Shown here one piece after another: positions 51,572-60,645 of a DNA stretch of 64,000 bases. The position numbers and the translations under genes were made by a program. The notes under the pieces were generated by a model. The model did not search any database. It was not told where the DNA came from and worked only from the letters and a program-made list of their open reading frames with translations. How positions within the stretch are numbered: the stretch's first letter is position 1; each line of letters starts with the position of its first letter. Source of the stretch: CALGDE01 sp964655355 (GTDB lineage Bacteria > Cyanobacteriota > Cyanobacteriia > CACIAM-69d); the NCBI GenBank assembly GCA_964655355.1, contig CAZZMD010000001.1, positions 133,216 to 197,215 on the forward strand, read 5' to 3'.

Positions 51572-51765
51572 ACCGACAGGGGATCAGTGCAGAGCCGCAA
51601 TCCCCTATCCCTAGACCGTTTAATGCATCCCCAGGCGATCGCTTTCCCATGCAGCATCGTTTGGGGATTATTGTTGGTCCCCCAGAGAGTCGAGCGAAAC
51701 CTCTATACTGATAAATCAGTGTTGCTGTAGCGCTGGACCCAGTTTTTACCGATCCCCTTGAGCCT

Positions 51766-52860
51766 ATGTCCGTTTTTGTAGCGATCGCCGTTTTGCTGTC
51801 CTTGGTGTTTATCCATGAGCTGGGGCATTTTCTCGCGGCACGGCTCCAGGGAATTTATGCGACGAAATTTGCGATCGGCTTCGGTCCGATCATCTGGCGC
51901 TACCAGGGGGAGCAAACAGAATATTCCATCCGCGCCATTCCCCTCGGCGGATTTGTCGGCTTCCCAGAAGATGATCCCGACAGCGGCATCGAACCCGACG
52001 ATCCCAACTTGTTACAAAACAGGCCCATCGGCGATCGCGCGATCGTCATCTCAGCGGGGGTGATTGCGAATCTAGTCTTTGCCTACGCTGTTCTGGTCGG
52101 ACAATATGCCGGCTTAGGCATCCCCGATTCCTTTGCCTACGAGCCCGGCGTGGTCGTCCCCCAGGTGCTATCCATCGACAACCCAGCAGGCAAGGCGGGG
52201 ATCAAGGCCGGAGATATTATTGTGGCGGTCAATGGTCAAACCTTGGGCGCAGACAACGACAGCCTCGACCTGTTGATGGAAGAGATTCGCGGCAGCTCTA
52301 ACGCCTCGCTGCCCCTCACCCTAGAGCGGGGCGATCGCACCCTGAGCGTCAATGTCACCCCTGAACCCGATGCAGATGGGATCGGACGTATTGGCGTGCA
52401 ACTAGCCCCCAATGGCAAGACTGTTTATCGGCGATCGCTCAACCTGGTCGAAATTTTCGGCAAGGCAGCGGACCAATTCCAAGCCATGGTGTTCCAAATC
52501 ATTGGCGGTTTTATTGCCCTCGCATCCAACTTCCAAGAAACCGCATCCCAGGTCTCCGGTCCCGTCAAAATTGTGGAATGGGGCGCCAACATTGCCGAAT
52601 CCCAAGCCGCTCAGCTCTTGCCTTTTGTGGCCCTAATTAGCATCAACTTGGCAGTGGTTAATATCCTGCCGCTGCCGGCTCTAGATGGCGGTCAACTCTT
52701 CTTCCTCATCATTGAAGCTTTGCGCGGTCGCCCCCTCCCCCAACGGCTCCAAGAAAGCGTTATGCAAACGGGTTTAGTCCTACTCTTGGGGCTGGGCGTC
52801 GTCCTAATTGTGCGCGACACCACCCAGTTGGAATGGGTTCAAAACCTATTCCAGCAGTAA
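51766..52860 (+). CDS. rseP: Site-2 intramembrane zinc protease (RseP family)
   Basis: The 364-residue membrane protease has the catalytic zinc motif HELGH (residues 17-21) in its first transmembrane helix. A PDZ domain (about 125-205, NPAGKAGIKAGDIIVAVNGQ) follows, then the third zinc ligand region ILPLPALDGGQLFFLI in a late transmembrane helix. Site-2 proteases cut single-pass membrane proteins such as anti-sigma factors inside the membrane. ATG 51766 is the natural start. It stands 194 bp after sat and 79 bp before nth. Confidence 0.93.
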   Translation: MSVFVAIAVLLSLVFIHELGHFLAARLQGIYATKFAIGFGPIIWRYQGEQTEYSIRAIPLGGFVGFPEDDPDSGIEPDDPNLLQNRPIGDRAIVISAGVIANLVFAYAVLVGQYAGLGIPDSFAYEPGVVVPQVLSIDNPAGKAGIKAGDIIVAVNGQTLGADNDSLDLLMEEIRGSSNASLPLTLERGDRTLSVNVTPEPDADGIGRIGVQLAPNGKTVYRRSLNLVEIFGKAADQFQAMVFQIIGGFIALASNFQETASQVSGPVKIVEWGANIAESQAAQLLPFVALISINLAVVNILPLPALDGGQLFFLIIEALRGRPLPQRLQESVMQTGLVLLLGLGVVLIVRDTTQLEWVQNLFQQ

Positions 52861-52865
52861 CGTTT

Positions 52866-52907
52866 AGTCGTAGTAATTGAGTCGCAGTAATCGAGTCGCG
52901 GTAATCG
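52866..52907. repeat. 14-bp tandem repeat, three units
   Basis: AGTCGTAGTAATTG (52866-52879), AGTCGCAGTAATCG (52880-52893), AGTCGCGGTAATCG (52894-52907), followed by a duplicated ACAGTAGA element. It fills most of the rseP-nth gap. Confidence 0.92.
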
Positions 52908-52939
52908 ACAGTAGATAACAGTAGACCCCTGTAAATCCC

Positions 52940-53656
52940 ATGGCGATCGCCCGTAAACTTTCGGCAAAAAAACAGCGCGCGCTGGAAATTTTCGACCGCC
53001 TAACGGAACTCTATCCTGACGCCTATTGCAGCCTGGATCACGGCAGTACGGTGCAACTGTTGGTGGCCACAATTCTGTCCGCCCAATGTACCGATGAACG
53101 GGTAAACAAGGTCACTCCGGCGTTATTCGCCCGATTTCCCGATGCGGCAGCCATGGCAGGCGCAGACCTCAGCGAGCTTGAAGAACTGGTGCGATCGACC
53201 GGTTTCTATCGCAACAAAGCCAAAAATATCCAAGGCGCTTGCCGCATGATCATGGAAAAATTTGGCGGCGAAGTGCCCCAACGGATGGAGGAGTTGATGT
53301 TACTCCCTGGGGTCGCGCGAAAGACCGCCAATGTGGTCATGTCCAACGCCTTTGGCATCAATATGGGCGTAACCGTCGACACCCATGTAAAACGATTAAC
53401 CTATCGATTTGGGCTCACCCGATACACCGATCCCATCCGCGTTGAGCGGGATCTAATGAAACTTCTCCCCCAGCCGGAATGGGAAAACTATTCCATTCGT
53501 ACGATTTTCCACGGGCGCAATATCTGCGATGCTCGCAAGCCCCTCTGCGATCAATGCACGCTGATCGATCTGTGCGATCGCAAAGGAGTCGACAAGCTTT
53601 TAAACAGCAAGAAAAAATCCAAAACAGCCCAATCCAAAACCAAAGCAAAAGCCTAG
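52940..53656 (+). CDS. nth: Endonuclease III (DNA glycosylase/AP lyase)
   Basis: The 238-residue protein is a base-excision-repair glycosylase that removes oxidised pyrimidines and nicks AP sites. The helix-hairpin-helix is LLPGVARKTANVVMSNAFG with the catalytic Lys in it, followed by the Asp in VTVDTHVKRL. The [4Fe-4S] loop CDARKPLCDQCTLIDLC has the right C-x6-C-x2-C-x5-C spacing. The C-terminal tail is Lys-rich (KKKSKTAQSKTKAKA). ATG 52940 opens directly into GCGATCGC. The stop is 15 bp from the convergent tetR stop. Confidence 0.95.
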   Translation: MAIARKLSAKKQRALEIFDRLTELYPDAYCSLDHGSTVQLLVATILSAQCTDERVNKVTPALFARFPDAAAMAGADLSELEELVRSTGFYRNKAKNIQGACRMIMEKFGGEVPQRMEELMLLPGVARKTANVVMSNAFGINMGVTVDTHVKRLTYRFGLTRYTDPIRVERDLMKLLPQPEWENYSIRTIFHGRNICDARKPLCDQCTLIDLCDRKGVDKLLNSKKKSKTAQSKTKAKA

Positions 53657-53671
53657 ATTAACCAGATTGAA

Positions 53672-54382
53672 TTAACTCGCAGGGTCCGGCGGCAACACCA
53701 AATCCACAATCGCGTCGATAATACGCTCCTCTTCAATGGGCACCACTTGGCGGCCATGCATCACATATTGGGTGAGCACATGGGCAATCAAACTGCCCGT
53801 CATCACCCGCGTAATCGCCTCCACATCGCGCCCCTTTAATGCTGGATAGGTGCTCAAAATTTCCGTAAACGCGGCAATCCCCACCCGGGTAAAGTTTTTC
53901 AAAAATACCTGCGCCAACTGAGGAAAACGCCCCGACTCCCCAATGGTTAAGCGCAGAAAATCAAAATACAACTCATCCTGGGTCATCCGCTCCATCAGAG
54001 CCGTACACAGTTGCCGCAAACACTCTCGGGGAGGCGCATCCACCCGCGCTGCCCCCTGACTCACCGCATTAAACAACTTCGGCAACCGCTCCCGCGCCAA
54101 CTGCTGCACCAACGCCTCAAACAACCCCTCCTTGTCACGAAAATGGCTATACACCGTCGCCTTAGACACCCCAGCCACCGCGGCAATGCGATCCATGCTC
54201 GCCCCCACATAGCCCCGCTCCAAAAACACCTGCAACGCCCCCTTCAAAACCTGCGCCCCCTTCTTCGAGATCGGCGCCCCCAAACTCGCGGACACCTTAT
54301 CCCGAACCTGATCCTCAACCCGATCTTGACTCACTTGATTGTCTGACCGATCAACATCTACTGACTTATCAACGTCACCCAC
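53672..54382 (-). CDS. TetR family transcriptional repressor
   Basis: The 236-residue protein has an N-terminal TetR helix-turn-helix after a 35-residue polar extension: LKGALQVFLERGYVGASMDR, IAAVAGVSKATVYSHFRDKE, LFEAL. The C-terminal part is a helical ligand-binding and dimer domain. The start is GTG 54382 with AGGGAG upstream; a shorter N-terminus is possible because the extension (VDKSVDVDRSDN) is repetitive. It is divergent from devB, and the gap holds two matching palindromic sites, so it very likely represses the exporter operon and perhaps itself. The inducer is unknown. Confidence 0.9.
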   Translation of the reverse strand: MGDVDKSVDVDRSDNQVSQDRVEDQVRDKVSASLGAPISKKGAQVLKGALQVFLERGYVGASMDRIAAVAGVSKATVYSHFRDKEGLFEALVQQLARERLPKLFNAVSQGAARVDAPPRECLRQLCTALMERMTQDELYFDFLRLTIGESGRFPQLAQVFLKNFTRVGIAAFTEILSTYPALKGRDVEAITRVMTGSLIAHVLTQYVMHGRQVVPIEEERIIDAIVDLVLPPDPAS

Positions 54383-54500
54383 AGCGGATCACTCCCTTAC
54401 GCCACAGTTCATCATCGCATCCCCCAAAACGACCTGCCTTCAACCCCGCACCTCCACACACACAACCATCCGTCCTACCTCCCTTGAAACAAAATAAATG

Positions 54501-54517
54501 AACTAGACAGTTCAGTT
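54501..54517. promoter_or_regulatory. Putative TetR operator 1
   Basis: AACTAGACAGTTCAGTT fits the palindrome AACTnnACnGTnnAGTT. It lies between the divergent tetR and devB genes, 40 bp from a second copy. Confidence 0.8.
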
Positions 54518-54540
54518 TGATTTTCGCTACCATGGAGATG

Positions 54541-54557
54541 AACTGAACAGTTTAGTT
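54541..54557. promoter_or_regulatory. Putative TetR operator 2
   Basis: AACTGAACAGTTTAGTT, the second copy of AACTnnACnGTnnAGTT, ends 13 bp before the devB ATG, where a bound repressor would block transcription or initiation. Confidence 0.8.
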
Positions 54558-54570
54558 TTGGGGTCAATCC

Positions 54571-55899
54571 ATGACGCAGGCAAGTTTTGGGGCTGCCTCA
54601 CAGGACAAGCGCAGCGGGATTTGGTCAGGTAAGGGTCGATGGATTGCGATCGCCGGGGTATTGGTCATAGGGGTAGGAGGCGTCGGGCTGCTTACCGCCC
54701 AGCCGCGATCGCCAGAGGATCTGCCAGCGATATCAGAATCGACGGCCGGGGCCTCGTCACGGGTTGCGGCATTGGGCAAACTGGAGCCGGCCGGGGAGAT
54801 TGTGACCGTAGCAGCGCCACCGAATCGGGAAGGCAGTCGGCTGCAAAGCTTGACCGTGGCCGTGGGGGATACCGTCGAAGCCGGACAAGTCTTGGCGGTG
54901 TTGGACTCCCGCGATCGCCTGGGAGCAGAATTACTGGAGGCGAAGGGACGGGTGGAACAAGCCCGCGCCCAATTAGCGTTAGTGCAGGCGGGGCCGAAGA
55001 CCGGGGAAGTGGCCGCACAGCGGGCGACCATCCGGCGGTTGGGGGCGGAAGAGTCCGGAGATTTGCAGATTTTGCAGGCCACCTTGGAGCGATTGCGGGC
55101 GGAACAGGAAACCACGGTAGCTGCCCAAACGGCAACCATTGCCCGGCTTCAGGCGGAGTTGGTCAATGCCCAGGCGGAGCGAGATCGCTACCAATCCCTC
55201 TATAACAATGGGGCGGTGTCGGCGTCGGTTTATGACGCTCGGGTCTTGACGGCGACGGCGGCCCAGGAACAACTCAAAGCAGCGGTGGCAGAGCGCGATC
55301 GCCTGCGATCGACCTACCGCAAACAAATTGTGGAGACCGAAGCACAAATCACCCGAACCCGGGGCTCCCGGCAGGCACAGATGATTGAAGCACGGGCAAC
55401 GTTGGACCGGATCCAAGAAGTACGTCCCCAGGATGTGCGAGCAGCGCAGGCGGAGCTGAGGGCCGCGGAAGCAGCACTGGCACAGGTGCAGGTCGATTAT
55501 GATCGCGCCCTGGTGAAAGCGCCGATGGCGGGGCAAATTTTGGATATCCACCAACGCCCTGGGGAGCTGGTCACCAATGAAACCGGGCTGCTGGAAATGG
55601 GGCAAACCCAAACCATGGAGGTGGTCGCCGAGGTCTACGACAGCGATATGCGCCATGTGCAAACCGGTCAGACGGTAACGGTGACGGGGGATGCCTTTGA
55701 GGGAATTTTGCGGGGCACGGTGGTGCAGTTGGGGCAGCAGGTGCTGGCGCAAAATCTGGCGGATACGGACCCCTCTAGCCAGGTCGACAGCCGAGTCGTC
55801 GAAGTACGGGTGCGCTTGGATGACAACGCCAGCCGACTGGTGTCCCACCTCAGCGCATCCCAGGTGATTGTCAATTTTGTGCCGATGTCGGAGCCCTAA
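54571..55899 (+). CDS. devB: ABC exporter membrane fusion protein, DevB family
   Basis: The 442-residue periplasmic adaptor has one N-terminal transmembrane anchor (about 22-40, WIAIAGVLVIGVGGVGLL). A lipoyl half follows (AALGKLEPAGEIVTVAAP, LQSLTVAVGDTVEAGQVLAV), then a long coiled-coil hairpin (about 120-310) and a beta-barrel region (YDRALVKAPMAGQILDIHQR, MRHVQTGQTVTVTGDAF). This is the HlyD/DevB layout; DevBCA exporters hand glycolipids or toxic compounds through TolC. It is the first gene of devBCA, and the TetR gene lies divergently upstream. Symbol given by family; the substrate is unknown. Confidence 0.92.
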   Translation: MTQASFGAASQDKRSGIWSGKGRWIAIAGVLVIGVGGVGLLTAQPRSPEDLPAISESTAGASSRVAALGKLEPAGEIVTVAAPPNREGSRLQSLTVAVGDTVEAGQVLAVLDSRDRLGAELLEAKGRVEQARAQLALVQAGPKTGEVAAQRATIRRLGAEESGDLQILQATLERLRAEQETTVAAQTATIARLQAELVNAQAERDRYQSLYNNGAVSASVYDARVLTATAAQEQLKAAVAERDRLRSTYRKQIVETEAQITRTRGSRQAQMIEARATLDRIQEVRPQDVRAAQAELRAAEAALAQVQVDYDRALVKAPMAGQILDIHQRPGELVTNETGLLEMGQTQTMEVVAEVYDSDMRHVQTGQTVTVTGDAFEGILRGTVVQLGQQVLAQNLADTDPSSQVDSRVVEVRVRLDDNASRLVSHLSASQVIVNFVPMSEP

Positions 55900-55904
55900 G
55901 AACC

Positions 55905-57089
55905 ATGACTATCGTTACGACGATTCAAGGATTACAAAAGCGGACGCCCTTGGGGGTGCTGCAATTGCGGGCGGATTTGGGGCGGTTGGGGGTGGCGATC
56001 GCGGGGATTGTGTTTGCGGATGTATTGATGTTGATCCAGTTGGGATTCAGCGCGGCGCTTTATGACAGCAACACTCGGCTCCATACGGCCATTGAGGCGG
56101 ACGCAATCATTTTGAGCCGGCAGGGGGATACCTTAGTGGACACGCGCACGTTTCCCCGGCGGCGGCTGTTTCAAGCATTGGCCGTGCCCGGCGTCGCCGA
56201 TGCCACCCCCATGAACGTCACCGTCACCAGTTGGACAACGCCGGAAGCGGAGGGCGAAGCCAACGTGATGGTCATCGGGGTAGATCCGAACCGAGTACCG
56301 TTAGCATTGCCGGGATTATCGGAGGCGAAAAAAACGCAGCTCAAATTGAACGATCGCCTCATTTTTGATCGTCAATCCCGGGGCGATTATGGGGCGGCGT
56401 TGGAAAAACTCGACCAAGGCGAAACGGTCATCACCGAGTTAAACGACCATCAAATTGAAGTGGTGGGCACCTATACGGTGGGAGCCTCCTTTGCCGCCAA
56501 TGGCAGTGTATTGGTGAGCGATCGCACCTTTGAGCGAATTTTCCCCGGGCGATCGCCCACAGCCAGTAGCTTGGGACTGCTGCAATTTCATGGCAATGCG
56601 GATCCCGAAGTTGTTTTAGCTGAACTGAAGCAACAATTGCCGGAGGATATTTATATCTTGTCGAAGGCGGAATTTATTGAGTTTGAAAAAACCTATTGGC
56701 AGAACAATACGGCCGTTGGTTTTGTTTTCACCCTTGGCACTGTGATGGGATTTGTGGTGGGGGCAGTGATTGTTTATCAAATTCTGGCAACGGACGTAAA
56801 GGATCACCTGCCGGAATATGCCACCCTCAAAGCGATGGGATTTAAACAGCAATATTTATTAGGAGTGGTCGTTGAAGAGGCGATCGTATTAACAATTATT
56901 GGTTTTTTTCCAGGGTTATTAGCTTCCATGGGACTCTATGCCCTCACCCGCCGCGCCACCAGTTTGCCGATCACTTTAACGGTCAGTCGAGCCGTTTTAG
57001 TTTTTGTATTGACCGCAGTGATGTGTCTAATTTCCGGGGCGATCGCCGCTCGACAATTAGAATCTGCCGACCCTGCCGACCTATTCTAA
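55905..57089 (+). CDS. devC: ABC exporter permease, DevC family
   Basis: The 394-residue protein is an FtsX/MacB-like permease: one transmembrane helix near the N-terminus (about 25-50), a large periplasmic domain (about 50-265), and three C-terminal helices (about 268-290, 315-340 and 360-385; GTVMGFVVGAVIVYQILATD, VVEEAIVLTIIGFFPGLLAS). The end RQLESADPADLF is typical of DevC. It partners DevA and DevB; the start ATG is 5 bp after the devB stop, indicating tight coupling. Confidence 0.92.
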   Translation: MTIVTTIQGLQKRTPLGVLQLRADLGRLGVAIAGIVFADVLMLIQLGFSAALYDSNTRLHTAIEADAIILSRQGDTLVDTRTFPRRRLFQALAVPGVADATPMNVTVTSWTTPEAEGEANVMVIGVDPNRVPLALPGLSEAKKTQLKLNDRLIFDRQSRGDYGAALEKLDQGETVITELNDHQIEVVGTYTVGASFAANGSVLVSDRTFERIFPGRSPTASSLGLLQFHGNADPEVVLAELKQQLPEDIYILSKAEFIEFEKTYWQNNTAVGFVFTLGTVMGFVVGAVIVYQILATDVKDHLPEYATLKAMGFKQQYLLGVVVEEAIVLTIIGFFPGLLASMGLYALTRRATSLPITLTVSRAVLVFVLTAVMCLISGAIAARQLESADPADLF

Positions 57090-57126
57090 ATTCTGCTTAT
57101 TATTTCGATAGAAAGACGAGAGAGAA

Positions 57127-57891
57127 ATGACCCTATCGACTTCCCCATCCATCCCCGTTATTCAATCACCAAAAGCGGATCGAGGCATTGCCATTCATCT
57201 CGAGAAGGTTAGCCATTCCTTTGGTCAAGGGAAACTACAAAAGCAAATTTTATTTGATCTCGATTTAACGGTCTATGCCGGAGAGATTTTATTGTTAACG
57301 GGACCATCGGGGTCGGGAAAAAGTACCGTTTTAACCCTGATTGGTGGGCTACGAGCCCTGCAATCAGGGCAAATGCAGGTGTTGGATTGGGCAATGGCCG
57401 GGGCAAGTAAAAATACCCTGGTGCAAGTGCGTCGAAATAGCGGCTATATTTTCCAAGCCCATAATCTCCATCGCAGTCTAACGGCGGCGCAAAATGTTGC
57501 ATTGGCTTTGGAGTTCGATCCAACCCTTGAAAAATCAGAACGACTAGAGCGATCGCGCGACATCCTAGAGCGAGTGGGGTTGGGCGATCGCTGGAATTAT
57601 CCACCTGACCAACTATCCGGGGGACAAAAACAACGGGTGGCGATCGCCCGAGCCCTGGTCCATCATCCGCGATTGATTTTGGCAGACGAGCCTACAGCAG
57701 CATTGGATAGAACCACCGGGCGAAATGTGGTGACCCTGTTGCAAGAATTAGCCCATGAAAGTCATACGACGATTTTGATGGTGACCCACGACAATCGGAT
57801 TTTAGATATTGCCGATCGCGTCGTGAATATGGAAGACGGTCGACTCTCCAGTATTACTGCTGCTGAGTCTGCCGCCGCCGCTGATCACTAG
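57127..57891 (+). CDS. devA: ABC exporter ATPase, DevA family
   Basis: The 254-residue ATPase is of the LolD/MacB type: Walker A LLTGPSGSGKSTVLTL, signature DQLSGGQKQRVAIARA, Walker B LILADEPTAALDRTTG and switch His MVTHDNRIL. It powers the DevC permease. It is the third gene of the operon, 37 bp after devC. Its last 38 bp overlap the 3' end of the convergent glycosyltransferase gene. Confidence 0.94.
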   Translation: MTLSTSPSIPVIQSPKADRGIAIHLEKVSHSFGQGKLQKQILFDLDLTVYAGEILLLTGPSGSGKSTVLTLIGGLRALQSGQMQVLDWAMAGASKNTLVQVRRNSGYIFQAHNLHRSLTAAQNVALALEFDPTLEKSERLERSRDILERVGLGDRWNYPPDQLSGGQKQRVAIARALVHHPRLILADEPTAALDRTTGRNVVTLLQELAHESHTTILMVTHDNRILDIADRVVNMEDGRLSSITAAESAAAADH

Positions 57892-58807
57892 GTCGTTTGC
57901 GACGGTTTAAGTAACGCCAAAGTCCAATCCATTTACCAGGTTGACCCCGTAATTTTCCGACAATAGCCGTGACTACAATCCTGACAATTCGCTTTAGGAA
58001 TGTAGATCGCGGAGCACACTTTTCTAGGGCCAATAAATAGCCCTCGATCGCCCAAGCAATTTTTTGAGTAGGCTGCCGTCCAATGATGCTAGAGGTGTGG
58101 TGAGTAATGGCGATCGCAGGGAGCAGAATAATCGGGTTTGGATTCGTGGGCGATCGCAACTTTTTACCGTAGCGCCAACACAATTCAAAATCCTCGTAAT
58201 AGAGAAAAAAATCAGGGTCAAACTGTGGCGGCAAATCCCCAAAGGCATTGGGATTAAGAATCAAACTACAGCCGCTTACCCAAGGTGTGGCATGTGATGC
58301 GGGCGTGGTGTCCGTGAGGGGGAAAATTTCACCGGTTTTTGGATTCCAATAGCCGCCGTTGAATTCAATTATTTTGTAAGGGGTTTGAACGCGGGTGCCG
58401 GCGATCGCCCAGGCTGCTTTCTGATTTTGATTAAGAACTGATCCTAATTTTTCCAAGGTCTCAGGATCCAACGTCGTATCCGGATTTAATAGCCAAATCC
58501 AAGGGCGCGGTCTTTGATTCCACAGTTTGGAAATTGCAAGGTTGCACGCCCGCCCAAATCCAACATTACCGGGAGCATCGATCAGATTTACGGACAAACT
58601 TCCACAGTCTGGAAGCGCTTTGATCGATAGATCGGCAAGGGAATTATTGGCAATCCACACTTGTAGATTGATGGCGTTTGCCCGCTGATTAGCAACAGAA
58701 AGCGATCGCCACACCGAGTCCAGCAGCCGTTTAATTTCAGCGGTGCAATGGTAATTCACCACCACAATAGCTAGCGGGATAGGTTGGGGCGATCGCTCTG
58801 TCGCCAT
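57854..58807 (-). CDS. Family 2 glycosyltransferase, rhamnosyltransferase-like
   Basis: The 317-residue protein has a GT2 domain: LAIVVVNYHCTAEIKRLLDS, the GNVGFGRACNLAI block, the metal-binding WLLNPDTTLDP, and VSGCSLILNPNAFG with FLYYEDFELCWRYGKK, the pattern of WbbL/RfbF-like rhamnosyltransferases of O-antigen or capsule synthesis. The start ATG 58807 was used; a GTG three codons upstream is possible. The C-terminal tail is basic (NRRKRPSDQRRRQTQQQ) and overlaps devA. It follows dapL by 26 bp on the same strand but has no clear functional link to it. Confidence 0.87.
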   Translation of the reverse strand: MATERSPQPIPLAIVVVNYHCTAEIKRLLDSVWRSLSVANQRANAINLQVWIANNSLADLSIKALPDCGSLSVNLIDAPGNVGFGRACNLAISKLWNQRPRPWIWLLNPDTTLDPETLEKLGSVLNQNQKAAWAIAGTRVQTPYKIIEFNGGYWNPKTGEIFPLTDTTPASHATPWVSGCSLILNPNAFGDLPPQFDPDFFLYYEDFELCWRYGKKLRSPTNPNPIILLPAIAITHHTSSIIGRQPTQKIAWAIEGYLLALEKCAPRSTFLKRIVRIVVTAIVGKLRGQPGKWIGLWRYLNRRKRPSDQRRRQTQQQ

Positions 58808-58833
58808 GTCCGGCACGATACTTTGGTCGATAA

Positions 58834-60078
58834 CTACGCGGGGATCGCGCTAAACACATCGCCAATGCGCTTCATGGCTTCGTTCACATTCTCGCGGCTG
58901 TTGAACGCGGAAATCCGGAAATAGCCCTCACCCGCAGCGCCGAAACCGGAGCCGGGGGTACCAACCACATTGCATTTTTCCAGCAACTTATCGAAGAAAT
59001 CCCAGCTCGACAGCCCGTCGGGAGTTTTCACCCACACATAAGGCGCATTGACGCCGCCATACACTTTCAGACCCGCTTCGGTAAGCTTTTCGCGGATGAT
59101 TTGGGCGTTCTCCAGATAGAAACTGACCAGCCCCTTAATTTGCGCCTGTCCCGCCTCGGAATACACCGCTTCGGCACCCCGCTGAACGACATAGGACACG
59201 CCGTTGAACTTGGTGCAGTGGCGACGATTCCACAGCTTCCAAAGCTGTACTTCCTCACCGTTAGACGCAGTGACGGTCAAGGTCTTGGGCACCACGGTTA
59301 GTGCGCAACGGGTACCGGTGAAGCCAGCATTCTTGGAAAAGGACCGGAACTCGATCGCACAGTCCCGCGCCCCTTCAATTTCATAGATGGAATGGGGGAT
59401 ACCATCCTCGGTAATAAACGCCTCGTAAGCCGCATCAAACAGGATGATAGACCCATGCTTACGGGCATAATCCACCCAAGCTTGCAGATGCGCTTTTGTT
59501 GCAACGGAGCCCGTGGGATTGTTGGGGAAGCACAGATAAATTAGGTCGACCTTCTCGTCGGGGATCTGCGCCGTGAAATCGTTATCGGCGGAGATGGGCA
59601 AATAAACCAAACCCTCATAGCGACCGGACTCATCCGCCTCGCCGGTATTGCCCACCATCACATTGGTGTCCACATAAACCGGGTACACCGGGTCGGTCAC
59701 GGCGATGGTATTACCGGGGCCAAAAATATCGAGAATATTACCGGAATCGCACTTGGAGCCATCCGACACAAAAATTTCGGACGCATCAATATCGCAGCCC
59801 CGCGCCTGAAAATCCTGCGCCGCAATTTTTTCCCGCAGCCAAGCATAGCCCTGCTCAGGGCCATAGCCCTTAAACGTGGCGCGATCGCCCATATCCGCGA
59901 TCGCCTGCACCATCGCTTCCCGGCACGCTTCCGGCAGAGGCTCGGTTACGTCACCAATGCCCAATTTGATAATGGGCGCATCGGGATTGGCTTCCATAAA
60001 CACGTTCACCCGGCGAGCAATCTCGGGGAACAGATACCCTGCCTTCAGTTTGAGGTAGTTTTCGTTGATTCTTACCAT
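58834..60078 (-). CDS. dapL: LL-diaminopimelate aminotransferase
   Basis: The 414-residue protein matches DapL of plants and cyanobacteria. It begins MVRINENYLKLKAGYLFPEI and contains KLGIGDVTEPLPEACREAM. The PLP lysine lies in FRSFSKNAGFTGTRCALTV and the Asn/Tyr contacts in LCFPNNPTGSVA. It converts tetrahydrodipicolinate directly to LL-diaminopimelate, a step toward lysine and peptidoglycan. The length is normal (about 410). It is divergent from ispF with 83 bp between. Confidence 0.96.
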   Translation of the reverse strand: MVRINENYLKLKAGYLFPEIARRVNVFMEANPDAPIIKLGIGDVTEPLPEACREAMVQAIADMGDRATFKGYGPEQGYAWLREKIAAQDFQARGCDIDASEIFVSDGSKCDSGNILDIFGPGNTIAVTDPVYPVYVDTNVMVGNTGEADESGRYEGLVYLPISADNDFTAQIPDEKVDLIYLCFPNNPTGSVATKAHLQAWVDYARKHGSIILFDAAYEAFITEDGIPHSIYEIEGARDCAIEFRSFSKNAGFTGTRCALTVVPKTLTVTASNGEEVQLWKLWNRRHCTKFNGVSYVVQRGAEAVYSEAGQAQIKGLVSFYLENAQIIREKLTEAGLKVYGGVNAPYVWVKTPDGLSSWDFFDKLLEKCNVVGTPGSGFGAAGEGYFRISAFNSRENVNEAMKRIGDVFSAIPA

Positions 60079-60161
60079 GGTCGGCTCTCAGCTTGGCTAG
60101 GGTCTTACAATACCGTGCAGGATCAGCCCAAAACAAGAGACTCGATTCGGGAGACGGGAGT

Positions 60162-60641
60162 ATGGATATTCGCATCGGCAACGGCTATGACATTCACCGC
60201 TTGGGACCGGATCGGGCGTTGATTTTAGGAGGGGTCACCCTGGACTATGAATTGGGCTTGGTCGGCCACAGCGATGCCGATGTCCTAACCCACGCCATCA
60301 TGGACGCCATGCTAGGGGCCTTGGCCTTAGGCGACATCGGACACTTCTTCCCCCCCAGCGAGCCCAAATGGAAAGGGGCGGACAGCTTGAAACTATTGGC
60401 GGCGGTGAACCAGGAAATTAGCGATCGCGGTTGGCAGGTCAGCAATATCGACTCCACCGTCGTGGCGGAACAACCCAAACTCAAACCCCATTTACCCGCC
60501 ATGCGCGCCAAACTCGGGGAAGTCTTAGGCATCGCCGACGACGTGATCAGCGTCAAAGCGACAACCAACGAAACGTTAGGGCCCACTGGCCGCCAAGAAG
60601 GCATCTGCGCCTACGCCGTCGCCCTCTTGACGAAGGTCTAA
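60162..60641 (+). CDS. ispF: 2-C-methyl-D-erythritol 2,4-cyclodiphosphate synthase
   Basis: The 159-residue enzyme makes MEcPP in the MEP pathway that supplies isoprenoids for carotenoids, phytol and quinones. The zinc ligands are in GYDIHRLGP (Asp and His) and HSDADVLTHAIMDA. The cytidine-binding and trimer motifs GDIGHFFPPSE and TTNETLGPTGRQEGI are present. ATG 60162 matches the family start (MDIRIGNGYDIHR). Its stop is 4 bp from the convergent FAD oxidoreductase stop. Confidence 0.96.
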   Translation: MDIRIGNGYDIHRLGPDRALILGGVTLDYELGLVGHSDADVLTHAIMDAMLGALALGDIGHFFPPSEPKWKGADSLKLLAAVNQEISDRGWQVSNIDSTVVAEQPKLKPHLPAMRAKLGEVLGIADDVISVKATTNETLGPTGRQEGICAYAVALLTKV

Positions 60642-60645
60642 AAAT

